A stretch of DNA of 64,000 nt from Ceriagrion tenellum (GCA_963169105.1 OY720639.1:46295848-46359847), one strand, 5' to 3'; numbered from the stretch's first letter, positions 40,992-53,007 are shown. Numbers and translations: made by a program. Notes: generated from the sequence alone by a model not told the origin.

Positions 40992-42790
40992 CATTCATCT
41001 ACATCTACGAAATACCGTGCAAGCCACGACTAGGGTGTGTGGCACGCGGTGATTCCACACTAGGCATGCAGCACTCATCCCATTTTTAATCAGAACTGCG
41101 CATGTTTCCACGGATGCCACGCACGGGCCAACAGCAGTCAGGACAACGGTACGCAGTCAAACCACAAACCAGGAGAGGGATACGTAGAATAACATGCTAC
41201 CATGAAATACACTACTCTGGATACAGCTAATGGATGGTATTACTAATGTGGCAAATAAATAACACTACAAGGTCCAAAAAAATGCAAGAGTATTTCATGC
41301 CGGAAATTGTATGCGAAGTTAGCATTTAAAAATCATGTTAAGGTATTTAGCATTACTGAAAAACCTATTTGACCTAGTCAGTATCCTAGAACTGATCTAT
41401 CACAACTACTATGGTCACTTATTGTATGTAACAAAAATGACATTTAAAATCTATCGGTTCTGCAGTCTATTTCCTTAATCCTATTCCTGTGATCGTTCCA
41501 ACCATAATACTTTGGCTCTAGCAAAATATGTTGAACGTACGGCAAAAAATAATCTACTTTCGAAAGAGATTTATCCCTTATTTTTTCCTTCGATCGGATA
41601 GAGGATTCCACCCTAGTTCCCTCAACCATTTCGTAACACTTCTATGTTTATTATAATAACTTTTATCACATATAGCGGCCCTCCGCTCTATTTGATCTTA
41701 ATCTGAAACAAGTCCTACTTCGTAAGGGTCCCATATACTGTACTCCAAATGAGATCTCACGAGAGAAAATTAACATCGCTTCTGTAGTTTCTCGTCTCAC
41801 TTTCCCAGTATCCTTTTATGAAATCGTAATGTACGATATGTCTGACCGAAAATTTCTCGTATATGCTTCTCCCATGACAAGTTCTGAGTAAGGGTCACTC
41901 CTGAGTACTTAACTGACTCTACATTTATTAGTTCAGCTTTAGTAAATGCGTACGTCTCGTTAGTTAAGATACTCTTCCTCCAAAATTTTACAACGACACA
42001 CTTTACAGTATTTAATTCGAACTGCCATGTGTCGCACCATTCGTTCATAGCTTCTAGGTCATTCATCAACTCAATTCAATCAGACTCTGTGTTAGTATCC
42101 CTGTACAATACTGCGTCGTCCACGAAAAGGCGAATTTTGCTCGTATCGACGATGGTGATATCATTAACACACAAAAGGAATAATTAAGGGACCATTGACA
42201 CTTACCTTGGTTACACCAGATGTGACTTTAACTGCCTCTGAACTAAATTCATCTAGAACTACCCTCTGATCGCGGTCATTTAAGTAATATTCAATCCAGC
42301 ATTTGATATATCGCGATGTATTCCATAAGCTGTTAGCTTAGCAATTAATTTTGAAAGTGGAACTTTCTCCAAAGGAAAGAACATTAAGAAGAGAAAGGGC
42401 TAGCTGGGTTTCACAGGACCTGCCTTTTCTGGTGGTTTTGAATTTACAAGCTCTGACTATCTAAATACCTCATAGTTGAGCTGATAATTATATGTTGTAG
42501 CACTAAGCATGAGGCGGAAGTGAGGGAGATAGGTCTATAGTTGCGAAGATCTTCCTTATCGCCACTCTTAAAAAATAGGAGTAACTTTCGTGATTTTCCA
42601 ATTGTAAGGGACACAATGTTCTGCTAAAGATTTTTCATATATTATCTCTTCGTGAACTGACGGCACCATGTGGGAGGGGCTGCAGGTCTTTGTGCTAGGG
42701 GAGCTAACGGCACTCTGGCTCTCTGAATAGGGTCCTAGTATGCTTTTCATGGAGAGGTGTGTGGTTTAGTTTGGCGTCATCTTTGGTGGG
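40992..42790 (-). mobile_element. Jockey/CR1-like LINE, RT and 3' end (minus)
   Basis: Reads right to left. An RT block near 42,570-42,700 has IIYEKSLAEHCVPYNWKI and VTPIF. The catalytic box near 42,105-42,125 reads FVDDAVLY. The thumb and C-terminal region at 41,797-42,069 has WCDTWQFELNTVKC and LSWEKHI. The 3' tail ends in GTAGATGTAGATG on the minus strand at about 41,000, typical of insect LINE tails. Stops interrupt it. The endonuclease half lies beyond an insertion, at 44,929-45,840. Confidence 0.8.
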
Positions 42791-43368
42791 GCTAGGATGT
42801 GTGAAGATTTTGTTGCAAATTTTCACAAGAAGACCAATTTCCGAGATGGACCCTTTTGGCTCATAAGTAATACAGTACTTAGTAATTTATAGTTTCTGCA
42901 ACTCTTTCACCTGATAGTTTTTACAAAATGTTATTTCTCTCTACCTGTTGTAAAAAATTCCGAAAATATTATTTCACTTGGTCGCTATAGTATTGTTTAT
43001 TGCTGCGTTCCCATACGGGAACGTCCGTCCTTCGCAGTGCTTTTTTCCTTTCTTTTTATATGTTTGAGAAATATCATGTATCTTATTATTCCGACCATAT
43101 AGCTTCGTAATTTTTTCATGTCTTAACTGTTTCAGTATAATTTCCATTGTATATAATTACATATAAATGTAATACACCTATAGATCCTACTTATTGCATA
43201 ATGTCACAATATTTTAGCCGAAATAAATATTTTATATTTGAAACGCTCTTTTTTCCTTTTATTTATCGGTATTATATTATAAATTATTATTTTATGTATT
43301 ATTTAGTAAACATTAGAGGTTTTTTATCTCTGGAAAAAACGCCTTGGGGCTTACAGTGAAGTAAGTTA
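42791..43368. other. Sequence between LINE break and piggyBac relic
   Basis: AT-rich. A short palindromic string TTCCCATACGGGAA lies at about 43,008. No element end was identified with confidence. Confidence 0.4.
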
Positions 43369-44095
43369 TGAGAATTCTTGCTGAAGATGAAGAAAGTGAG
43401 ATAGATGTCTCAGATGTTTTCATTACTATGCCGCATTACTATGCAGATGAAGATGAAGGAGGGCTGGTAAATAATTAATTTGGTGGTCAACTGAGGGCAG
43501 AAACAGAAATACGGTTAGTTTCCAATGAAAGGATTGGTGAAGAATATTACATCGACGAACCAAATGTATCAGTCAAGAGAAAATGGATTGAACGCGATAT
43601 GGTGTATAAAGGAAATTTTCCTCCGGTTACAGACTACTCCGCAAACTCTAGACTAAGTTTTGTTGAGCTCTTTCAATTTTTATCGATAAAGATTGAATTT
43701 GATTTTTAGTGACAGAAAGTGGAAAATACGCTGATTTTCTGAACTGCAGGAATCGTAGAGGAGGAGGTCTAGGCCTATTGAGGTAATTTGATTGTTTCTG
43801 GATTTTATAATTTTCCGGGAAAAAATATTATTAGTATACAATAAAAATATTCATAACGGACTAGTTGTCTGAGCAATGAGAAGAGATCGATTCATTCAAA
43901 TAATGAAATTTATACATATTGCGGACAAAAGTCAAATTCAAAAATCCGATAGATTTTTTAAGTGCGTCCCATGGAAGAAAAATGAAACCGATATGTTTAC
44001 GGCTCTTTGGACTATGATGAGGCTTTGATAAAATACCATAAAACATAGTTGCAATTTTTAAAAGTAAAGCCAATCCGATTGGGATAAAAGACATG
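43369..44095 (+). pseudogene. piggyBac-type transposase relic (5' part)
   Basis: From ATG 43,369 an acidic N-terminus (EDEESEIDVSD, DEDEGGLVNN) is followed by the PGBD-like motif KRKWIERDM, FPPVTDY and LSFVELFQF. After decayed sequence the frame resumes near 43,876 with MRRDRFIQIMKFIHIADKSQ and the SDRFFKCVPWKK block that precedes the piggyBac catalytic core. Several stops are present and the sequence ends before the DDD residues. It is inserted in the LINE. Confidence 0.8.
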
Positions 44096-44119
44096 GTTTC
44101 TGAACATAGACTTGGGTAA

Positions 44120-44236
44120 TCTGGTCAATATCGCCCTTCATCGGGGAAAAAATACATACGAAAATTTCTTTCAGTGTCATTCATGCCATTTTATTGATAA
44201 GACATTACAAAATATTTATCATTTTTTGCAATTAAT
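44120..44236 (+). repeat. 117-bp dispersed repeat, copy B
   Basis: See copy A at 33,500. It lies directly after the piggyBac coding relic, so it may be part of that element. Confidence 0.9.
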
Positions 44237-44928
44237 TATGCTAGTCCATTCATAAAAATGTGGTTACCAAAGAACGAGGACTATTAGAGAAAACCGAGAT
44301 CCTAAGGATTGTCCTCTCGTTCTAAAACTGGAAATGAAAAAGATAGAAAGGACAAAGAAAGAAAGAGGAATGTTGTTCATCACGTGTGAATAAACAACTT
44401 TGAGTGTATAAATTGTCATTTGTATATCTCTTTGAAAAGTAATTCTCATTCATGTCAATATATTTATCGCAATTGTATTAGTACGAAGGACTGAGATTCT
44501 CATAGGGTAAAGAGCCTATTTGAAGATTCCATTAATTATATAATTCTCTAAATATTTTTTTCCTTACACAACTACCCCATATGACGTGAAAAAATAAAGA
44601 ATTAAAAAATGGATCAAAAATAATAATCGCCTCTGGAGGGATATTTTCAAGCACGGAGCTATTTCTGACGCTAATTATTTATAAACTTAGGCGTTATTTC
44701 ATCGGGTGATTTCTTTCGGTAAATGGAGTTCAGGTGACTTTCTATGCTGCAATTAATTATATTTATAAACTGCATTGGATTTTTGTACAATCAAGGAACT
44801 ATAACGGTTGTATTCTCTGAGGTTTTGAAGTTTAGACACTTTGAAAAAATGTGTTAAGAATATTTGCTTTCTCTTATCTATCGCTAACTCTTTCTCCTTA
44901 ACCGTTTCTCAATGACGGTACTGTAAGT
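44237..44928. other. Unassigned sequence between repeat copy B and LINE
   Basis: Nothing recognised. Confidence 0.45.
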
Positions 44929-45840
44929 TTATTTTTTAGCTCTCTTATATTTTTCATAAGTTATCTTAAATTCCTCGTCGGGTTCCTGACAAGCAATTAC
45001 TAGTTTATGAAATTTAGCACTTACTGCTCTGTGATCAAATATTCCATTCACTGTTTCAACAGTAAGGACACATTCAGGTATGTTTACGCCAAAAGATCTA
45101 AAACGTTTTTTCCTCTCGTTGGTGTTTTTATTAATTGATGCAAACAGTTGACTAAAAAGCATTGATAAGAGTGTCGCACAGCTTCTTGTCATTTCCGCCA
45201 TTTTTGAAATTATACGTCTTCCAGTCTATCGAAAGAACGTTGAAATCACCACCGATAATATAATTTCATTCATTATTTTGATATATAAAATGCTTCACTT
45301 CTACGTCTGACAGCAAAAATTTGTTTTAACTTGAATAGGGTGGCCTGTAAAGTGAGCATATCCAAATTCTTTTCGACGAGTACTTGATGGAATACAAAAT
45401 ACTTTCTCCATCATTTTCAGGAGATATTTCGGCTCTAGTTACGATATCACCTTTTAGAGTTACAAGCGCATCTCCTCCTGCTCTCGCTAATTGGTTATTT
45501 CCTACACATTTCATATGATTTTGGAATGATCTAGCTATCTGAAATTTTTCTATACAACCAGTTGTCAGTTCCTATCACTACATTAGCGTCCGTGCAAAAG
45601 ATGAGATGGTGACACTCGGGAACCTTGTTTGTCATACTACGGGAATTGACAACCACTATGGAAATTGAATCCTTTGGATTTAACTTACAGTGTCCTTGTA
45701 TAGTGCATTTTAATACATAAGTGGTAATTTTAATTCGTGTGGTATAAAGTTTGCACGATATAGTGCAATCACATAATTCGATTACAAATGTTGACATTAC
45801 AAGGAATTCTATCGTCAAAACTCAATTTAAATCGTATGAA
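44929..45840 (-). mobile_element. Jockey/CR1-like LINE, endonuclease half (minus)
   Basis: The APE-type endonuclease start is at 45,531-45,700 (VVNSRSMTNKVPE, VVIGTDNWL). The middle is at 45,326-45,514 (RAGGDALVTLK, ICSLYRPP) and the end at about 45,000 (GIFDHRAVSAKF). Order and strand match the RT half at 41-42.8 kb; the two were separated by the piggyBac-containing insertion. Confidence 0.78.
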
Positions 45841-46339
45841 ATTCTACGAATAATATCATATGAACTAAGGCTACCAGTTTTTTTAAACCAGATATTAGTT
45901 TATGTGTACAAGATTAAACAGGTATAAATTCAAATAAGTCTCCTATGTTTTATCATTTAAATTTAACAATGTATGGTGGTTGACAAACTAATATTTAATT
46001 ATTCTTACCAACTAATAAAACTGTGTAGTCTGAAAAAAGGCATGAGTCATATGATAGGAAAGGTGGCAGAATCAGTATTAGTAACTGCCTATATACAAAG
46101 TTCGTTATGATTCAATTTATATTCAGAAGCATAAATGCAATATGCACCAAGCACATAACTGGGATTTTAATATACTGTTTATAGTAATCAATAGTTGCCA
46201 ATTTCTCGATCGTGAGTCAAGTGTAGTCTCGTGTAATAATGAAGTTGTCGTCAGCACAGTGTAATAACGAGCTACTTATGCCAAGGAAAAGTGTGACTTA
46301 AGTGCTTATTTAAGATTTCAGAATAATACATCTTCATCA
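45841..46339. other. Unassigned AT-rich sequence
   Basis: Nothing recognised. Confidence 0.45.
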
Positions 46340-47312
46340 CACATAAGCCCAACAATCTATGTTTACTTTCCATCTCAAAATTTTTCTCCTGCCGGAATAC
46401 TTAGAAGCACTATTACGGACACAACTCACAGTAATTCCTCCCAAATAAACTCTACATCTTTTGTATCCCCAGCGCACTGCCCTAACATAATTTTTGTTAA
46501 AAAGCTATCAGAATCGATTGCCCAAACGCTAAAAGATACTAAATTTAAAGTAGAACTAATAAGCAATGCACTGCATGCATAGTTTTGTACTCATTTAAAG
46601 TCTACAATTCCTCAAACTCTTTAAATTAACATAGTCTATACTATTCCTTGTACAGACTAAAGCTTTATTTATATTAGATAGACATAACAGTTTTCGAAGA
46701 TAGATTATGCCACAACAGATTATCAATAGAATTATCTAAACACAAATGTGCCCAGCAGATCAATCAATTAAAAACAACTATATTTTAATTTGAACAATGC
46801 CAGAGTTTTTGATAATGAATCGTCCTTGTCGTAAAGTTTACTCTAAAAAATGGTAAAGTTCATAAACAACACTGATACTTGTAATAGGAGAACTGACATC
46901 GATCGGATTAGAAGAACTTATATTGGTTTGATAGGGTGAAGCCTCATTAAATGCTGTGATTGATTGTGTGTTTTTTAATATCGTAAGAAACAAATTAAAC
47001 CAATGCTAATATTAACTTTGAATTTATACTTGATTTAATTGTTGAAAATTTTGAACACTTATTTTTATCGCTATTCATTTATTACAAAATTCGAAAATGT
47101 TTCTTTTAATTTAATTTATATTTGTTAATACTTTTGAGAGTTTGTGCTAACTTTGTTGCTGTTTTACATTATGATTAATGGTCACCACATTTTCCATTCC
47201 TCAACTATTGTGGTAATGTTTATATAAATACCTGGCAGTAGGTCTCTTGTTTCGTGTTTCACAGCCCTGATGATGACAGTATAATTGGCGAATCGTTGGA
47301 TGTGTGAAACAC
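46340..47312 (+). mobile_element. Penelope-like element relic (endonuclease and 3' end)
   Basis: On the + strand near 46,640 a decayed GIY-YIG block (YTIPCTD, FIYIR) appears, then NNARVFDNESS and NNTDTCNRRTDIDRI near 46,800-46,920. That order matches PLE endonucleases. Several stops are present. The 3' end at 47,254-47,312 has a 10-bp outer stem (GTGTTTCACA/TGTGAAACAC) enclosing CTGATGA and GAA, a decayed hammerhead-like tail. Confidence 0.68.
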
Positions 47313-47620
47313 ATTAATAACGAAATAATGAGCAATCTCGTAGTTATTTAAATATAAATTAATTTACAATTATTAAATTACAAAACACATCAAACATTGG
47401 CTACAGGGGTCGCTTGTTAGTAGTGGACAGATACCGGTTCTAAAACACTTAATATGCAAAAAATTATTATTCCAGTCACGCCTAACGACCCTCACGCGGC
47501 TTAGAAACGATTTAGCATGACGCAACCCATCTGTGTATGAGATCCGCGTTTTATTAGTTCCGTATACGTCATCTAACGTTGACTCAATAACCCACTCACT
47601 CTCAATGCGGAAATTCCACC
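47313..47620. other. Left flank of the Transib insertion
   Basis: A minus-strand open frame of about 80 codons (DGWNFRIESEW...) has no recognised family. This sequence was contiguous with 52,432 before the insertion. Confidence 0.45.
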
Positions 47621-47625
47621 CGTCG

Positions 47626-47663
47626 CACAGTGGTCCGAAATCAGAAAAAGCCGGACAAAAGTC
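47626..47663 (+). promoter_or_regulatory. RSS-like terminus: heptamer, 22-bp spacer, nonamer-like
   Basis: Heptamer CACAGTG at 47,626-47,632, identical to the V(D)J consensus; 22-bp spacer; ACAAAAGTC at 47,655-47,663 matches 7 of 9 positions of the RAG nonamer ACAAAAACC. The mirror image lies at 52,389-52,426. It is expected to be the transposase recognition site. Confidence 0.75.
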
Positions 47664-48600
47664 CAAAATGGCTTTTTTTGAGATAGAGACTTTAAACTTG
47701 GCGTAAATACTTATAAATGACTACTGATTATAGAATTATATGCCATTTTACATTAATACGACCCGTTACTGAGATACAGTAGCCCAAACATGACCAATTT
47801 TTCAAAAACACGCCCGATCTCGTTTTTCTTCGAAAATCTTTGAATTTAAGCGAGTGGTGTTGCGTTGGTATGGTTTTTATGGAATAAAAAACGCAATATT
47901 CCTTTGACTTGGTGCTTTGCCTATATTTTCTGTGACTTTTGAAGATTTTGGCTCTCATTTGTCTGGTTTTGCAGCGCAAAATGGCGTACCCGTTTTTCAC
48001 GTGAAATTTGACATAAAGTAGACATTATCTTTCGTTTACGAAATATATAACTCGGGAAATTTACATCACAGTGTAAAGTAGAGATTTTTTAAGAATACTA
48101 AGCAGAAATCTTGGAAATAAGTTTGCGACCAAGGAAATGAGAGCGATTTTTCGATCGCGCGTCAAGGATGAGCTACACGACGCGGGACCCTGAGGCTCGG
48201 TAACTGCGGTCGATTTTTCAAGTTTTTTGAAACTTTATTCTTGAAAATCGTCATTTAAAGCACGACACGTAGTCAGTATGGACCTAAAACACTATACTGA
48301 GGATATTATCAGGATTATGGATCGATCGACTACACCATTTAACGCATTACTCTAGTGAAGATGCTAGGGATTGGATATTTGTCGGAACCATCCCACGTAT
48401 AAGAAATATGCTTCGGGTATGAAGTAGGGTTAAGAGATTAAGTCTGCATGCTAAAGAGAGAGAAATAAACTGTTTCCGGGAAAGGCAACAACCGATACTC
48501 TTCTCCCCTTTCCACCCTCGCCGAGGTGGGTCGCGCGGAAAGGGGCGTTTTATGACGATGCACAGCCTTTGACGGTATTTAACGGGTTCTTTCACAAGGG
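47626..48600 (+). repeat. Left terminal inverted repeat of the Transib element
   Basis: Coordinate sum with the right arm is constant (100,052), showing no indel. Identity fades beyond about 48,590. Open frames inside it are mirrored exactly in the right arm and are not genes. Confidence 0.95.
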
Positions 48601-48934
48601 TTTTTTCCTTTCCCCGGCAGAAATGCATGTCAACTTGCAGTTTTATTTTGAAATCGGTGAAGAAGTGTCGTGCTGTAGTGTAATTGTCAAGTTCGTGTTG
48701 TCTAGTGATTTGGTTCGGGCTTTATTGAATTCCCACTAGCTATTCTTGGATTTCCATTTCAAAGATGCGTGTGTTTGCGTACTACTTCAATGAATGTATT
48801 AAATTACTTATCGATTTTTACCGTTTTTTCGCCTCTCAGAAATCATGGCAATTATGATTTTGATGCGTGTTCTCTTTACATATTTCTAATTTTTAAATCA
48901 CCGCACAGGGTTTTGAGCGTTTTCTAACGTAGGA

Positions 48935-50997
48935 ATGGATTCAAACCAAATAACTCGTTTAGAGTTACATAATAAAGTATTAGAAATGAAGGGAAAGACA
49001 TCAGGCGAGAAAAAAATACACTTGCTGGATTTTTTGTCGTGGAGATTAAATGTAGAGAGCTATGAGGATTCTCTTGATGGTCTCGGCGAATTACTTCGGT
49101 TGGGATTCTGGCCTTATTACGAAAAAATGTGGAAACAATGTTGCCGGAATAATGAAAGATTTTTAGTGCGATGTGAGGCATGGCTCGCAGAGCCAATTAT
49201 TTTCCATGAAGTTGTCCGTCAATACTTTCCTGGTACTTCAAAGGCAACTGGTATGTGTTATATTTAAGTATGTTTTGAACTTTTAAGGAAAATTATGTCT
49301 GAATATCTATAGTTACTCTATATCTTATAAATTGTATACACTATTCTATATCTTACAATTATTGCTTTATTAGGTTCATTGGGGCGGCCCGAGAAAGATT
49401 TTACTTCTTCGTGTGAGCGATCTAAAAGAAGGAAAGTTCAAAATATTGAAAGTTGTTCTTCAGTAGCTGAGCTGGCATTAGCAATCTCTCTTAGTTTAAG
49501 GGAGGAAGGAGATATTGCAGCCGCGCAGTTAATTACGGAAGTAACGACAACTACTCCCACTAGAGCTAAGAGAGTACTTACTAAGAGGAGGAAGAGTGAT
49601 GAGGTGCAGAAAGAGATGTCTCCAGTGGAGGCTTTATCTTTGTTCATCACCATTGGGCTGACTAAAAATCAGTATTATGATCAATGTATTAGGACGCTCC
49701 GCTCGTACTTACGGATATTCCTTGTAGTCCAGCTACGCACGAGTGTTAACCGCAAAAAGTGCTGCATACCCAGAAGCAATACGCATTACAGAAAACGTAT
49801 GCGAAGTGAGTCTACAGGCTCTATTAAACCACACTGTATCGAGGATACTGGCATGCGAATCCACTGCTAGCTCTAGCGACCTGCTCTAGCGGCCAGCAAT
49901 GAGGTGAACTGCACCTTAATATGCAAGTATGGCTTTGACCGGAGTTCGGGCCATTCACAATATAAACAGTATTGGGAACAGGCAGATTCTTCCGATGAAT
50001 ATTTATTTATGAGCTCCCTGGTGCCACTTCGTTTGCTGAATGACAAAAATGGTAAGAGTTTGAGGCGTTTCAAATTGCATGTCTTGCTTATTACGAATTA
50101 ATCTGACTGTAGTAAAATTGTCTACTTAATTCCATGTCTGCTGTTTTAGGTGAAATAATCTGGAAAAATCCTCGCCCATCATCAACCAGATTTTGCCGGC
50201 CTATTCGCCTCCGGTGGCTGAAGGAAACCAAGGAAGTTGCTATTGAGGAAAGTATTTATATTCAAAGGCAGATTGACGGGCTGAAAAATTGGAGCAATAG
50301 AAATTACTTAGTCAATTACAGCTTGCTGCTAACCATGATAAATGGAAAAGTAAGACAAATTCATATTTCTATTGTGATAGACAAGAATATGGTAGTGCTT
50401 GTGGATTGAAAAAATTAAATTACAATTATTTTAGGCATGCAACGCATTAACTGACAATCCGAGTATGAGGTGCCGTACCATCAGCATTAAATTAATTTAT
50501 CATGTATTAATTACAGGTATCAATGTTGATCTCATAAAAAAAAATTTCCATGATTCTGAGGGCAATATCCAGTGGCATAACTCTTAATTATACACTTTCT
50601 CGGACTACTGCCAGAGAACTGCGGAATTTTACGTCATGCTGTATCCCTGGTATTATATGCCAACCACGGTACATAAGGTACTTCTGCATGGAAGCGACAT
50701 TGCAAAAGAGGCGATTCTTCCCTTGGGACAACTTTCCGAAGAGGCAATGGAAGCCCGGAATAAGGACACCCGTAATTTCCGCCAGAGATTCAGCAGGAAG
50801 CACTCCAGAAGGCCACAAATGACGACCTTTTTAAAAGACTGTTGTTAACGTCTGATCCATTTCTTTCCTCCAACCTGACATCAACTCCGAGGAGAGCAAG
50901 GGAAATGCCAAAAGATTTAAGAGAACTGCTGCTTTTAGATGATAGTGAAGAAGAGGAATCAGGCAATAGTGACGAAATGAGTTCATCGGAGGATTGA
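48935..50997 (+). pseudogene. Transib/RAG1-like transposase, decayed and internally deleted
   Basis: Exons 48,935-49,250, 49,374-50,051, 50,150-50,349, 50,435 to about 50,515, and 50,517-50,997 have consistent GT-AG ends and phases. Recognisable blocks are GRPEKDF and RSKRRK, SPVEALSLFI, GFDRSSGHSQYK, NPRPSSTRFCRPIRL, and CNALTDN. The C-terminal block is YPWYYMPTTVHKVLLHGS followed by LGQLSEEAMEARNKD. The last aligns with the RAG1 region holding catalytic Glu 962 (SEGNESGNK), so the catalytic Glu is probably in SEEAMEARNK. Frameshifts occur near 49,690, 49,880, 50,560 and 50,810. The part between CNALTDN and GINVDLI, which should hold the two catalytic Asp residues, is missing. An acidic tail (DDSEEEES) precedes the stop. 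Confidence 0.78.
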
Positions 50998-51017
50998 AGG
51001 TTGAAATTCTGTAAATG

Positions 51018-51023
51018 AATAAA
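51018..51023 (+). terminator. Polyadenylation signal AATAAA after the transposase
   Basis: AATAAA about 20 bases after the stop. Confidence 0.55.
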
Positions 51024-51451
51024 TACAGTTTAAAACCTTAAGAAAAGCACAGATATAGGTGACTACCAAAACATGTATTGCTTTTATATTCTAATTTATG
51101 GTTCCGCATTGATTTCATTTGTAAGTTTCAGCTGATACTTGGTATTCCATTAATGGTATTTTGTTTTTTTATCTTAAATATTTCTTTATGGATTAAGCAA
51201 ACAGTTTGCAAACTTTTTGGCAATGCATTTATTCGATTTGATTTTGAATTTGCATTTATCAGACATGTTGCCTCGTATATTTTCTTTACGATGGACGACC
51301 GAAAGTGAAATTTGCCCGTCAAGTTAACTCTTAATTTACCATTTTATAATAATATATATATATCATGAATTCAAAGCTATAGTAATTTTCGTTTTTTTTT
51401 CCTCAAAACATTCCCCAGTGTATGAATATTGGTCAAATTGAAAAGGGGAAA

Positions 51452-52426
51452 CCCTTGTGGATGAACCCGTTAAATACCGTCAAAGGCTGTGCATCGTCAT
51501 AAAACGCCCCTTTCCGCGCGACCCACCTCGGCGAGGGTGGAAAGGGGAGAAGAGTATCGGTTGTTGCCTTTCCCGGAAACAGTTTATTTCTCTCTCTTTA
51601 GCATGCAGACTTAATCTCTTAACCCTACTTCATACCCGAAGCATATTTCTTATACGTGGGATGGTTCCGACAAATATCCAATCCCTAGCATCTTCACTAG
51701 AGTAATGCGTTAAATGGTGTAGTCGATCGATCCATAATCCTGGTAATATCCTCAGTATAGTGTTTTAGGTCCATACTGACTACGTGTCGTGCTTTAAATG
51801 ACGATTTTCAAGAATAAAGTTTCAAAAAACTTGAAAAATCGACCGCAGTTACCGAGCCTCAGGGTCCCGCGTCGTGTAGCTCATCCTTGACGCGCGATCG
51901 AAAAATCGCTCTCATTTCCTTGGTCGCAAACTTATTTCCAAGATTTCTGCTTAGTATTCTTAAAAAATCTCTACTTTACACTGTGATGTAAATTTCCCGA
52001 GTTATATATTTCGTAAACGAAAGATAATGTCTACTTTATGTCAAATTTCACGTGAAAAACGGGTACGCCATTTTGCGCTGCAAAACCAGACAAATGAGAG
52101 CCAAAATCTTCAAAAGTCACAGAAAATATAGGCAAAGCACCAAGTCAAAGGAATATTGCGTTTTTTATTCCATAAAAACCATACCAACGCAACACCACTC
52201 GCTTAAATTCAAAGATTTTCGAAGAAAAACGAGATCGGGCGTGTTTTTGAAAAATTGGTCATGTTTGGGCTACTGTATCTCAGTAACGGGTCGTATTAAT
52301 GTAAAATGGCATATAATTCTATAATCAGTAGTCATTTATAAGTATTTACGCCAAGTTTAAAGTCTCTATCTCAAAAAAAGCCATTTTGGACTTTTGTCCG
52401 GCTTTTTCCGATTTCGGACCACTGTG
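51452..52426 (-). repeat. Right terminal inverted repeat of the Transib element
   Basis: Mirror of 47,626-48,600; it ends CCACTGTG directly before CGTCG. Confidence 0.95.
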
Positions 52427-52595
52427 CGTCGTACGTAAACATCTTCTAGGTTGCATGACACATCCTTCTGAGGAATGCCATGCGGAAACACCATCGGTGA
52501 TGAAAATTTACAGCGTGATGTCCCCCACCCCAAAGCACGTATCAACCCAAAGATCATAAAGCATAGACATGTTCTAACACGTTCATGGCTGGGGG

Positions 52596-52603
52596 TATAA
52601 AAG
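52596..52603 (+). promoter_or_regulatory. TATA box of a + strand transcription unit
   Basis: TATAAAAG preceded by a G-run; a start near 52,626 would fit. It is divergent in strand from most Maverick genes and points at the ORF beginning near 53,008. Confidence 0.55.
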
Positions 52604-53007
52604 AACAAACGAGTACATCTTTTAGTCATTGCATTGCAGGATGGGACAGGTTTTGTCTCCTATTATATCCAGGCCTCTGATCCACGACGGGAGAGAGAAC
52701 GAGGTACACGAGCTAGTCTTTCCCATATTGCTTTTAGAAGATATCGATGGTACTTATTAGAATGGAGTCATCAAATACCGACGTGGATAGAAAAGTTAGC
52801 CACGCCCCCGAGATTTCTCTACGAATCATCGTGGAGGAGATTGAGCCAACGGTCGAGCCATTATAAAGAGAATCGCGACAATTTTTTCTCATCAGACCTC
52901 TTCAATTAACCGTTGTGTAAGGATGCGAGACATACTTATATCTACAACTGTAGAGCTGGGTGGAGTGCATCAGCCCCGCGTCAGAAAAGTAAATAAAAAC
53001 GTACGAA

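Larger units (their letters stand above)
47621..52431. mobile_element. Transib-type (RAG-related) DNA transposon, 4,801 bp
   Basis: The element is 47,626-52,426. The 5-bp target duplication CGTCG (47,621-47,625; 52,427-52,431) is perfect; 5-bp GC-rich duplications are the Transib signature. Both ends begin CACAGTG. Inverted repeats of about 970 bp (47,626 to about 48,600 and about 51,452 to 52,426) align without indels, with two mismatches noticed. The internal + strand gene is related to Transib/RAG1 transposase at its C-terminus. Typical Transib repeats are short, so the arm length is unusual. Confidence 0.88.

Noticed and set aside
51457..52324. Open frames matching those at 47,728-48,628
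   Set aside because: They duplicate each other only because they lie in the inverted repeat arms; no family resemblance.
47626..52426. Asymmetric 12/23 RSS pair as in vertebrate V(D)J loci
   Set aside because: Both ends have the same 22-bp spacer because the arms are copies of each other.
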